Assembly (NCBI GenBank): GCA_015501055.1
Contig: JADNYV010000084.1
Coordinates: 83,363-147,362 of the forward strand
DNA: 64,000 bases
Source: Mucidula mucida
Lineage: Eukaryota; Basidiomycota; Agaricomycetes; Agaricales; Physalacriaceae
Reading direction: 5' to 3'
Under the pieces are notes generated by a model. It had not been told where the DNA came from. It worked only from the letters and a program-made list of their open reading frames with translations, and ran no database searches. This document shows positions 45,760 to 57,300 of the stretch, piece by piece; the first letter of the stretch is position 1, and each line of letters opens with the position of its first letter. The position numbers were made by a program, and so were the translations under genes.

Positions 45760-46309
45760 ATGAAATTGACCGGCTTTAAACCTTTGAACGCCAACACTTC
45801 CACGTCACCTTCGGTCTTCGTGGAAGGTCGCGCAGCCTATGTCGACTGCGATTCCGCGTCCGTCAAGCATAGTATTGATAAAACCCATTGTATGTCTTCT
45901 TTCCTCTATTTACAGTGACAGCTCCTGACATCAAATCGTAGTGTCATTTAAACAATCGCTTAAGAAGCAGCTTAAGCCCATCACACGCCCACTCGTAAAA
46001 AAGCTTGAACCCATTACACGGCCATTATTATCCCCCTTCGTCGTGTCAACGTCCAAGCCATACCCAGCGGACACGGACGTGCCCGTGGTGCGAGCGGCCA
46101 AGGCAGTCGCCAGACTAGGGCGGCCCAAGAAGTTGAGATTAATGAAAAACGAAGGTCTCGACATGTACCCGCCGTCGCCTTTGGTACGAGACCCTACGTC
46201 GATTGTTCCAGAGGGGTGCTATACGCTAGTGGAGACTAGGAAGGGATACTTCGTCGAGCAGAAGTCAAGAGGGAAGACTAGTCTGCCATGTCAGCGACCA
46301 TCCTCATGA
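45760..46309 (+). CDS. Small divergent-pair family, copy 6 (intact, 165 aa)
   Basis: Exons 45760-45889 and 45942-46309 around a 52-nt intron encode 165 aa. The N-terminus (MKLTGFKPLNANTSTSP) differs from copies 3 and 5, but the core is shared: KQSLKKQLKPITRPLVKK, PYPADTDVPVVRAAK, ARLGRPKKLRLMKN, PPSPLVRDPTS, and GCYTLVETRKGYFVEQK. The C-terminus ends SLPCQRPSS instead of KRIVPSRSF. An in-frame upstream ATG at 45709 would add 17 residues, but the MKLTGF start is shared by all copies. No known domain. Basic and probably soluble; the GRPKK element suggests, but does not show, a nuclear location. Confidence 0.7.
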
Positions 46310-46374
46310 CGAAACATATTATCTGCCGTTTTCTATGCTACCCACTTAAATCCATGTGTCTTTGATACAAACAG

Positions 46375-46569
46375 TTATACGGCTTTGCAAACGACAATAC
46401 TGTTGTAGTGGCATGTCAAACTGTTGACGTTGTACTGCAATTCCGTAACTGCGACGTTTCGGTCCTTGATGTTTTGAGCATGAAATGATCTGAGGATCAC
46501 TTCCTCTGTATAATCATAAGCGCGTATGTGGCGTAGGTGCATTCCGCTCTTGAATCCGACGGTGTCCAA
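46375..46569 (-). pseudogene. Unidentified relic frame downstream of copy 6
   Basis: A 64-codon minus-strand frame (MDTVGFKSGMHLRHIRAYD...) related to the frame at 43019-43351 in the equivalent place downstream of copy 4. No recognised domain. Probably the C-terminal remnant of a duplicated neighbour gene. Confidence 0.35.
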
Positions 46570-46781
46570 AGGCTTTCGGTGTCATTAGGCCTGCTATCAC
46601 ACAGCCCTGGCTGGGAGATAAATGCGTGGTTTCAATCATGGGAACACGGAGGATGTCAATTGTTCACCATACGAAAAACCATGAATTGGCCTACATCATA
46701 ACTTTCTAATATACAGAATAACATATGTAAGTATATAGCGCCGCAATACACAACAAAAGATCATCACATTCATCAAACAAC

Positions 46782-49211
46782 TCAACAATACTCATCCTCC
46801 TCCCTTACACTAGCCGCAAACCCCGCCCACCTCGTCGACGCACCCAAATTCACATCCGCATCAATACTCGGCCGCGGCTTAAAACTCTCCCTCCTTGCCC
46901 TCGACGCCTTCTTCGCGACCAGCGCGCCCCCACTCACAACACGCCCACCAATATACCCCAGCGCGCTCGCACTCCGTATCCCCGACGCCGCATACCCGTT
47001 CACGCTCCCATGCATCACCCCGCTGCTCGGCATCCGACCGTGTCCCAACGCGTGATGCTGCGTCCCAGGCTTTGGTATCGGCATCGCTATCGGGCGGGGC
47101 AGCGACGACGTTACATTACGTGTGGACCCCGACCCAGGGATCTTCGATGGCGACACGGCGCGCCCATTGTGGCTCCGTGACATGCCCAGCGGCGCGCGAT
47201 CCGTTGATTCGTTCAATCTCATACGCTTATTCGGTGCAGAGTGTACACTGGAGCCAGCGGGTCGCACTGCGGGTGTGACGACGCCGCTCTTCGTTGGCGC
47301 GTAAGAATGGCTGACGGGTGTTGTCGAGCGTGGAGGGACTGATCCTGAGCGAGGTTTTCGCTTGTTCTCCTGGTCGGCGGCGCTGAGGGTGGTCATCAGG
47401 GCCTGCAACATCGACTCGCCATAAACGAGGAAAGGCCGGCCGGCTTCTTGCTCCCATACAGGAAGTGAGGCGAGCAGGTCTTGTTCAAGCTGTCAAACGG
47501 ATTAGATGAATCAACATAGTGTTTGGACGACTTACTCGAGGCTTCTCTTTCGTGACCCGTTTACGCATTTTCTCTTCCCTAAGGAGTCGGCCAGGATCTC
47601 GTGCTCCGCGTCCAGTCAGCCGAGACTGGTCGGCAGCAGACGCAGCGAGCTCCTTCTCTTCCTCGCTAATTTCAAAGTACTTTTTGATTGCGGCGAGAAG
47701 AGGCGCCTTCATCCGCTTCTCTTCCTTGAGTTTCTTGATCTCGTCTTCATGTATCGTTAAAAGCTCTTCTGTATGTTCATCTAAATGCCATGAGTATCAA
47801 GTCATGGATAAAATATTGAGCTTGCCATCGGCAAACGGAGCAAAGTCTGCCCGTTCTTCGTCGCCAATCATGAGTTCGTCCCATAATTTGACAATTTCCT
47901 CGCGGGCATTGGCGACAAAGACGCTCATGCGCTCGCGCTTGAGCTCTAGCATTCGTTCCAGTTCGTCTTCATATTCCTTGACGGTCTCGTCAGTACTGCC
48001 CCTGTGGGCATCAACAAATGCGTCCATGTCGCCCTCGTCGACGCCGAGTCGTTTCCAGAGGCCCTCTAACTCGTCGTACATAGCCTGTATGTGAGTCTCT
48101 CGCCTGCGTTTGGTGTCCTCCAAAGATGCCTGGAGGTTGGCAGCCCATTTGAGTAAACTCGGAGTTGGGTCTACGTGCTCGAGACCAATGGGAATGCCGT
48201 TGCGCTCGCATAAACCCTCATCCTCTGCCTCCTCGACTTTGGCGACAAAGTTGGCAAAGATTCGCCTACAGTCGGATTCTAGGACGTCTTCGCGGTGGAT
48301 GATGAGTGATTGGTTACGCGAGGCAGGTGTGGGAGTGGACGTGGTAAAAGGGTCCATGCGGCTGCCACTCGTAGAAGAGGAGGATAAGAAGGAGGGAGTA
48401 CAGAAGATAGAGGAGGGGAGGTCGTCGAGGGAGGGCGGAGTCATTCCTAATTCAGTATATAGCCAGTCAATTTGTACAAAGGTGGCAGAGAGTTGCTGCA
48501 GTCTTTTAGACTAGACGAGAGTTAGTAACGTCGTGATTATGAAAACAATTTGCGTACCACTTCTGCTTTACCACGCACGAGTTCCTTTTCCATTCGTACA
48601 AACCTCTCGGGCGTAACGTCGCGGTGAACAGAGGTATCAAGATCGTCGTCGAGAACGTCGGGGGTGAAGAACTCGTGGCCGAGGATGCGTGCCAAGGCGT
48701 GCAGGCGGTTGGACAGAGTTGTAAGCTGCTCCAGTTTGGTGTGGTACAACTGCGGCACGGTCAGCCCCGAACGATACCAACTAAAAGAGCGCACCTGTCT
48801 CAGCTTCTCCTGATGATCCGACGCCAAATTGAATCGATGAGGCAGCACCTTTTCTTTCCGTAGCTCGCCGACGCTGTTACCGGTACTCTTGATGTGCCCA
48901 CCCAACGACTTTTGATAGAGAATGCAATTATGTTCAACGGCCTCGCACTTTTCCATCCACATTTCGACTTCTTTCCGGCGCGACTCTATCTGGGCCTCGA
49001 CGCTGTCCATGAGGTTTTGCTGGATAGTTGCAAGTTCATCTTCGAGGGCGCTGGCTGGCAGGCCGAGTTGGGCGTGTAATGGCGGCAACAGATGTGTCTG
49101 TGCCTGCAAATGCGAGTGTAGTGAGTTGAGGAGCGCAGTGAGGGAGGCCATGGCATGGAAATGGTGATGGTGATGGGGAGAGAAGGCCTTTGTTGCCCCT
49201 GTGTTGACCAT
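46782..49211 (-). CDS. ASE1: Ase1/PRC1/MAP65 microtubule-bundling protein
   Basis: The protein that cross-links antiparallel microtubules in the spindle midzone. Several exons on the minus strand, with introns near 48730-48800, 48445-48555, 47780-47830 and 47490-47540, give about 750-800 aa. It is mostly coiled coil: LLPPLHAQLGLP and RRKEVEMWMEKCEA in the N-terminal dimerisation rod, then the spectrin-like region with LKWAANLQASLEDTKRRRE, LWKRLGVDEGDMDAF, and EIVKLWDELMIGDEERADF. That last segment is the PRC1-family microtubule-binding signature. The C-terminus after about residue 600 is Ser/Arg/Pro-rich and disordered, as expected for phosphoregulation. The start could be 49211 or the in-frame MASLTALL at 49151. 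The end at 46782 is open to the stop. Confidence 0.9.
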
Positions 49212-49332
49212 CGCGTTTAGGAATCAACAGCACGTGATCGAACAAGCTACCTCCGTCGCCGTGGGTTAGGGTTTAGCTCTCCTTCCTTCTCGCCACGACA
49301 TCGTTAATGAACTGAACTATACGCTCCTTGCC

Positions 49333-50758
49333 ATGACCAATCCTACGCTCCTTTCCTTTATTTCTGCTCATGAAACCCTTTTAAAGGTTACTCTCGGTTG
49401 CCTCATTCCTATCACCGTTCTTCTCTGTTTTGCCGCCTTGTATTTCTCCTGCGCCGCGCGATCCAACAGCATCGTCGGTAGCGACATCGAGGTACGCATA
49501 TATCCGCTCAAAAAACGCGCTTTGAACTGGCCTTACGCAGCGTGCTACGGTCAAAAGCGATGGTGTCACGTCTGCCGTCAAAATCCGTGTTTTGACTGGC
49601 AGCGAAGCTCCCACAGCCCGCAAAATTGATCCAAACGTAGGCGGGCACTCGCAAGGGTAAATGTATGCTAACAATGCTATAGGCGAGTGAAAAGAATGCG
49701 GTGGCGAAATCTGTGGTCAGTCCGACTTTTACTTGAATGGCGAGATCTCAACTCGTATCAGACCATCGACTATTGCACGACGCCTTTTTCGGAGAAAGAT
49801 GCGCGGCGGATTTCCAGTCTAGTACGCATACATCCACGTCTATTCTGGTTCGACTCTAATTTTTGCACAGGCTAGCAGCAAGCTTATCAAATACGCGTTT
49901 CCATCGATGCCCACAAAGTCTTATCCAGCAAAGCGCACTCATATCAGTGTCTCAGATCCCTTACCTTGCCGTGAATCTCTTTCCTGGTGGCAAGTCTGTG
50001 ATCTCGCCGTTGATTCCTATCCACCATCTCCGCCCTCGCCTACGCCAAGTTCACCCAGGTCCTCGCCATATCGTCCTGATCCAGCGCCACCTCTTTATGC
50101 CGATACGATCATTCCCTATCAACATCTCAAGCAACTCTCTGGTGGAAGAAACTCTGTCGCTTGTGGATACCAGTCTAAACCCAGACCCATTACACCTCCC
50201 TCGTCGAGCCTGCCTACTCCTCCCGCAACGCCACCGCTTTGCATTGTCAAGAAATGTACGACAATATCCTCAAGAAACCTTGTTTTTTCGGATTCGCCCA
50301 AGTCACTCCGCGCTCCTCCCTCTTTGTGCCCACTAAGCAGGAGTCCTAGTCCGCTAAGCATACACTTGGAGGAAGACATGGAGAACATTGATTTTCAGAC
50401 CAACGGGCGTGTCGCCCACGCCATCGAAGCCAAGGTGCTCAGTCTACGTGATTCCAGTCCCAGGAAGAACAGGTCGTTGTCGAGTCCTAATCTGACGGTG
50501 GATAGTTGGAGTCCCAAATCACTGACTGGCCGGAGTTCTAGCTCGGATTGCTTGAGACCGAAGAGCCCAACACCAGATACCTGGAGCCCGAAGTTGGAAG
50601 CCCTCAAGTACGATAGCTGGAGTCCGAGGGTCTGCGCGACGTTGAAACCCGATAGCTGGGATATCTTCAAGAACCGTGCCGCGACGAGGAAGCACTTGGG
50701 GCTTCCGTGTTTGGTGAAGGTGGATGGAGATGCGAGTTTGGATGTCATTGCGGAATAG
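49333..50758 (+). CDS. Single-pass membrane protein with Ser/Pro-rich tail (unidentified)
   Basis: Exons 49333-49491, 49683-49715, 49762-49821 and 49871-50758 give 379 aa in one frame. Residues about 17-42 are a strong membrane segment (LLKVTLGCLIPITVLLCFAA) near the N-terminus. The rest is rich in Ser and Pro and probably disordered. Near the C-terminus a motif of the form D-S/T-W-S-P-K/R repeats four times at intervals of about 15-25 residues, ending in DSWDIFKNRAATRKHLGLP. I do not recognise the family; the W-S-P repeats could be phosphorylation or docking sites. It is divergent from Ase1 across 121 bp. Confidence 0.6.
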
Positions 50759-51397
50759 CGTGGATATTTACAGCTGAATGTATAGTACTGTATGGGTGCA
50801 TGTATGGATTATTTCTTTTGGGTGTTATCATTGCAGTCGGTTGTCTTAAGTCAGAGGGAGTGTATGTATGAAGTAGGTGTATCATTGTCAATGCAATGTT
50901 CGGTAACGCCACACCGCCGGTTGGGTTTGATGTTCATTATAAACGGAGAACCCATGGTCGACCTGACAGAAGTATCTGAGAGCACGTTTGCACAATTCAT
51001 TTTGTTCGGTATGTACTTACTCTATACAACAACTTGATGGTAGTCTGTAATCAAAGCAGTAAGTAAGAAATGGAAGGGGTCTCCGCGACAGAGGTGCGTA
51101 TCGTCCAAGCAACGATCCTGTCGCGCGTCACCGCCGACAATCGCGGTGCTGGCGTGAAATCCAACAATAAGCATGCGTGAACTTTTCATGAAAACCTGAG
51201 CGTATCGATACGGTGGATGCAAGTATAGTTGTTGTATGCGTATCTGGTATCTTTGAGACGACTCTCAATGAAAGCTTCAATGAGAACTCGGACATGAGAC
51301 ACAACATTTGTTTGTCCTCTATGCAAATCTACATTTACTTGTACATTCTCTCTAAATACCAAGATTACCACAAAAAGGTCGAGGGATTCTGCAATGA
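50759..51397. other. No gene recognised (convergent 3' ends)
   Basis: About 640 bp between two convergent genes. No supported frame. A/T-rich stretches near 50770-50800 and 51290-51380 probably contain the polyadenylation signals. Confidence 0.4.
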
Positions 51398-54300
51398 TCA
51401 TATGCCAAGCAGACCATTAGACACAAAATGGGTCCCACCAGCACATCTATACCCGCTCGCCTGCTTGATCCACGCAAAGCCCATGACGCACGTCCCCATC
51501 TCCCGGAGGCGCGTCTGCACTCTAACCTCCTCCTTCCTCTGCTTCTCCAACCTCTCCCGCCGACGCTTCAGCTCCGCCTCCAACTTCTCCCGCTCCTTTT
51601 TCGCTTTCGCCTCCTTACGCTGAGCCGCCTCCTTTTGCTTTCTAAGCTTCTCCTTCTTGTTCGCATCCTGCGCTTTAGCCATGTCCGACGCGTGCTTATT
51701 CGCCGCCTTGCGCGCCTTCTCCTCTCCCTTTGCGATACCGGGTATGCCTCGCTCTGCCTTCTGCACTGCCGTCTCCATCTCCCTTATGTTCTCCTCCGCC
51801 TTTTTCTTGTCCGCTTGCAACTGGTTCCAGGTCTTATCAGAAACACCTGAATCGCGACCGTCTGCACTGGTAGTGATTCTGGGCTCGTCCTCCTTATCCT
51901 TATCCTCTGACGGTGGCGGAGGTGGCGGCGGCGGCGGCGGCGGAGGCGGCGTGTCTTTACGAGGTGGTGGTGGTGGCGGCGGCGGCTTGCTATTTCCCGT
52001 CGCCGAAGAGTTCGCATTGGCAGCAGACGCGCTTGAGTTGTCTGTCGCCACTGGAGGCGGTGGGTATGTCCTCTGTCGACGCGGCGCAGGGGAGATATTC
52101 GACGTGCGGCTGCAACGTTCCGTGTACATCTCCACGGCGCACTTCATAGCATCCTCTGGTGACAACGCCAGGTTCGGAAGGTTCTGCTGATACGCGAGGG
52201 CCACCAACTTCTTGCCTAGTGTTATGACGTCTCGAGCGTTTCCCCACGATGGTAGCTGAGAGAGGTCCATCATCAGATCGGCCAAGTCGATGTAAAAGTC
52301 GCTAGACGATGACTCGATGTCACGCAGTGAGATGCCGCTCTTCTGAAGCTCCTTTTGTAGAATTTGCATGCACTGTTCCATGCTGAGATTCGTGAAAATG
52401 ATCTCCTCGGGGAATCTGCTGGAAAGACCTCTGTTCACAGACAGCAAGTCGTTGATGTCCTGATCATAGCCAGCAAGGATGACGACAATCTTGCCCTTGT
52501 ATTTGTCCTGCGTGAGCAGATCCACCATCTCGTCGACCGCCTCCTGCGCAAAGTGTCCATTCTTGAGACGGTAAGCTTCATCGATGAAGAGAACCTGTCC
52601 AAGCGCGGCTTCAAAGACTTTCCGCGTTTTAGGTCCGGTTTGTCCGACATACTGACCGACAAGATCAGACGCAGAACATTCTGTGACGTCCGGCTTGGCT
52701 AAGAAGCCCATGTCGTAGTAGACTTGACCCATCTTACGAGCAGTTGTTGTCTTCCCGGTACCTATGCAAGGATTCATCAACCACATAGGGATAAAGCGCA
52801 ATACTACCTACCAGGTGGTCCTTTGAAGACGAAATTCGTAGGTATGAGATCGGTGGCATCCTCGCCTCGGTTGCGCTTGGTCAGAGCGACTTGCTGGTAC
52901 ATACGAAGCTTGGCAACGACAGACTCGCATCCAACGACATCCTTGAACATCTCTGTCAGGTTATCGTTGGCATTGCTCGCACGATTATAATCCGGGTCGA
53001 AATCTTGGGCTTCCAAAGTCATCATGGCCGGTACCTTCTGACCTTTCAAGCGACGGACGGCGTTGGCTTTCGCAGCGTTTAGCAAGTTGTCGACTGCACC
53101 ACCATTCCCAAAGTTGGCACGACGCTCTAAAAAAATCATGTTAATATTGTTTTCCGTATCAATGAACAATTTTTCTTACTTTCTCGCTCCAAGCGCTCAA
53201 TGGCGACTTTCTTCCCGTCTGGCGACGCCAAAAGATTTTGCTTCTTGAGCTTGAGCTCCAAAATCTGGAGAAGTTCTGCCGACGAAAAGTCATCAAAGTT
53301 GAAAGCCTGTTCGATTGCGAAGCGTCGACTCAATCCTAGATAGAAACGAGATAGGTTATTGTGCGTACACGATAGAGAACATTACATACCTGGATTCACA
53401 TTCTAAGTTATCGAGGTCTGTTAGATGGTGGGACGATAAATGAAGCGCAGACATACCTGGAACATCTCGATCATCTGGTCCTTGTATCCCAACAAAAGGA
53501 CACAGCGGTCGTCTCTAGCATCTCCTTGAACTTCAGCAACGATTGTGTCTATGACCGATTTTTTGAACGCGCCGGTGTTTGAACCTGAATTACCATCGTA
53601 CAGACCGTATGCCTGTCAAGAGGTGAGTAAAATGTCCAAGACGTCGTGTACAGTGCAGCGCACCTCATCAATGACTAGCACCTTCCCCTTCGTAGTCTCC
53701 AAAATGGCCTTTGTCTTAACCTCAGATTGCCCAATATATTGGCCAATGAAATCGGATGGATTTTTGACGACAACTGCATAGTTCAAATTCCAGCATGGAC
53801 TATTCGAACAAAATGCTTACCTTCGCCGTTGCTCAACAAACCCAGACGCGCCAAGATTTGCCCATATAGCTTCGCAACACTCGTCTTCCCCGTTCCAGGC
53901 GAACCAAGGAATACCCTATTCAACGACATGTCAAGTGGTTCCTGCTCCTGAAGATCACGCTGGTAATTGATTTGGATCCTGTCGACGAGCATTTCCACGG
54001 ACTCCTTCACCGCCGCAAGACCAATAAGAGAATGAAGTTCCTTCCACGCATCGCACTGGTCGAGGAGAGATGGCGACGGCTCTAGCCCAATGATATCCTC
54101 CCGTATAAACAAGAAATCATCCGCGGCACGTCCAGCCCGCCGTCCTGCAGTGAGGCGTGCTGCCTGTCGTGTAGTGATTGTCGAAAACAGTTTCTCCAGT
54201 GCACGTGCGTTCCCAAACCCTTCCTTGCCTCGCCCTCTCCCCAAACGCCGCACAGCAATACGGCCATACAGACCCTTGATGCCATCTTCAACCTTCATTT

Positions 54301-57300
54301 TACCTTCGTACCTGGCATGCATGCGTGATTCCAAGATCTTCAATAATTCGATGTCGGTGTAATCCTCAAATTGAAGACTGTTCGGAACACGACTCGGAAG
54401 TCCAGGATTGTGCTCGAAAAAGGTCTCCATCTGCTTGTTGTAGCCCGCGAAGATGAAGATGATCTTGCCTCTATGGTTCTCCATCTCAGCCAAGAGAAAA
54501 TCGAGGACGGGACCGCCGGTGGGCGCAGATGTAGAATGGCGGCCACCGGAAGAGGTAAGCTGATACGCCTCGTCGATGAAGATTGTTCCGCCTCCAGCGT
54601 TAAGAACATCGGCAACAAGCTGTTTGGCGCCGCCAACTCCGTCGTGGGCTAAGCTGGCTCCTGTGACCTCCTTAAAAAGGGTACCAGACAGGGCATCGAC
54701 GACTGATAAGAATTTCCCGTACTGTCTTGCAACCGTTGTTTTACCTGAATTTGACGATCCTCCATAAGTATTGGACGCGTCAGGCAAGATGAACGCTTAC
54801 CGGTCCCAGGGTTTCCCAAGAAAGTGATATTGAACCGTTCGTCCTTCAACGATGCATTCTGCCGCTTGGCGGTGTCAATCTTGTCAAGGATTGCAAGAAG
54901 CTGCTTTTTGACACTTTCCAATCCAACCATCCCCATAATGCTGTCAAGAGGTGGGTTTAGGACACCTTGAGTTCGCTTGCGATACTCCCAATCTTGTTCA
55001 GCCGGCGATAACTCTGTGGTCGTAGGCAATGATGTGTAGATAGAAGGACGTCGTTGTTCTTGCGACAGTGGCGATGGCGAATCAGGCGAAGGAGAATTGT
55101 GCGGAGGACTTTGCGACGACGAGTCGCTGGGGTTCGCATTATGAGACGTCGAAGGTGACGAATTTGGTGGTGGCGGAGTATCTGCTGCCCGTGTCGGCAC
55201 CGGTGCAGCAGCAGAAGATGGAGGAGTCTCAACGCGCCCGTTGCTCGAGCCTGTCTTGGCCTGTCGAGCGCGTTCTGCTGCCGTTTTGGCGTTCTCCAAT
55301 TCCTCCATTTTCAAACGGATCGCGTTATCCTGATCTTTCCTACGTTGCGCATCCCGAAGAAGTTCCTGCTGTTCAGCCAACGCATCGTCAATCTCCTTCA
55401 TCTTCCGAAGATGCTCGGCTTCTTCCTCTGCTCTCTTTCTCTGGCGATCCAGCTCCTTCTGCAGTCTGGCTGCTTCCAGCTTCGCTTTCCTATCACACTC
55501 CTTGCAGCTTTTGGGAATCGGCTCACTACACTTCCTCGACTGATCGTGGCCCTTGACACAGCGACCAGGAACTATGACCGGACATAGCATTTTAGAATGA
55601 TCATCCAATCGGTGGCATTTGGACGGGCAGACATGACGCCCACAAGACAGTCGGACACCGCTGAAAGGGATCGTCAGTCAGTCATGGCCGAATTAAAAGC
55701 GCGTATTCGCAATACACACCAGGACTCAGAACAACCTCCATCCGGACAATCAACGTCGAACTGCGCAATACTTTTGATGATGGCCACACGGTCGGGATGT
55801 CGTTGACACATCACAGGTAGTCCATCGTAAACATGGCCATCATGATTGAGCATCGTGATGAGCTTTGTCCAAAGTTCGCGACCTTTACGCGCGTTGGTGA
55901 AGGTATGCGAGTTGCCGATCATGATCAACCCATTCCGAGCGCGAGAGAGCAACACGTTCACTCGTTCAGGTGAAAACATGAAGCCGATATCGTTGGCAGC
56001 GTTGCTGCGCGTTAAAGAGATGACGATGATGTCGCTCTCCTCGCCCTGGTAATTATCTATATCACGGTTACCAAACAAAAATGCAGTTCAAAAGGAATCT
56101 TACTTACCGATCGTTGCCAGCCTAAGCTGACTCTTACCAGCTCTAGCAGCGCCCGACTGTGATAAACCGGCCTGTACGAGTTCAAAAGAATCCAGGTCGT
56201 TCAGCACCGGATCAATTTCACCCTGTAGCTGTAACTGTTCTCTCAGCTTCTGCAGTTGACCCAGATAAGGAGTCAAAACGGCCATGTCGCAAGTGCCGTA
56301 GCCTTGTTGGGCAAGGTACCGGACTACTTTAAGGACCATCTGAGCTTCAAACGTATTCTGCTTCGAAGACTTCGATCCGAGATCCCGCTTGTCGGAGATG
56401 GTAGCAATGTCATCCTCAGGATGGGCGTGATTGAGAAAAATGATATTATCCTGTAAACCTTTGATATCGTCGCGGTTTTTTGTCCTTGGAGCATCCACGA
56501 GATCAGGGTAAGTGAGGGCGCGAACGAGAGCAGAAATCTCTGGACGCATTCGATGTTGGGCGACAAGGGTCTGGTGCGGATAACCTTTGACGACCAGCCG
56601 CTCAAACAAAGAACAATTGAGATCATAACCGTCGCCCTTCTCGACTGTAAGATTATAGTTGTTTACCTTTGGACGAAGCTGCCTATGAAAACTGTTAGGA
56701 CACAAACATAGGCGGGAATGAGCCCGCACTTGTGATCGCCAATAAGAACCAGCTGCTCAGTCGATGGACCTAGAGCGGTGATAACATGACTCTCCAGAAT
56801 CTCGGCTGCCTCTTCCACCAAGACAACTTGCGGGCCCGCCTCTTGGATGTCGCTCGCGTACTTGGCTGCCGCCGTTGTCGTACAAGCGATGATCCTTTTC
56901 TTCTTAAGCAAAGCAACGTCGCGCTCCCTAAACTTTGCCGCCCATTCAACCTGCGTCGCGTCGTATCGTTGTGCTCCGTCGTAAACTAGATCAATTTGTT
57001 CCATCCTTATCTCCTGCGTCCAGCTATCCTCAAGAGCCCTTCGTTCAGCCTTTGGAAGATCCCAAATAGCCCGTGCCGCGCGAACGTTGGGTTCATTTGA
57101 GAATGGCCCGGCCTTCTCCCCGCGGCGCCACCGCTCGAGAAGATCGTATTCACCTAACTCTTTGCCCTGCTTTCCAACGCGCTGCATCCCATCATGAGAT
57201 ATGGGTATTTGGAACGCATCAAAAAAATCCGGGGCTTCGAACTCCAGATGCGTCCACAACTCGTCGTTCCTCACAGAAGAGGACAGAAATTGATCGAACG

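Noticed and set aside
51657..52190. Plus-strand glycine-rich frame
   Set aside because: It is the complement of the polyproline region of the helicase-AAA+ gene; the long Gly run is an antisense artefact.
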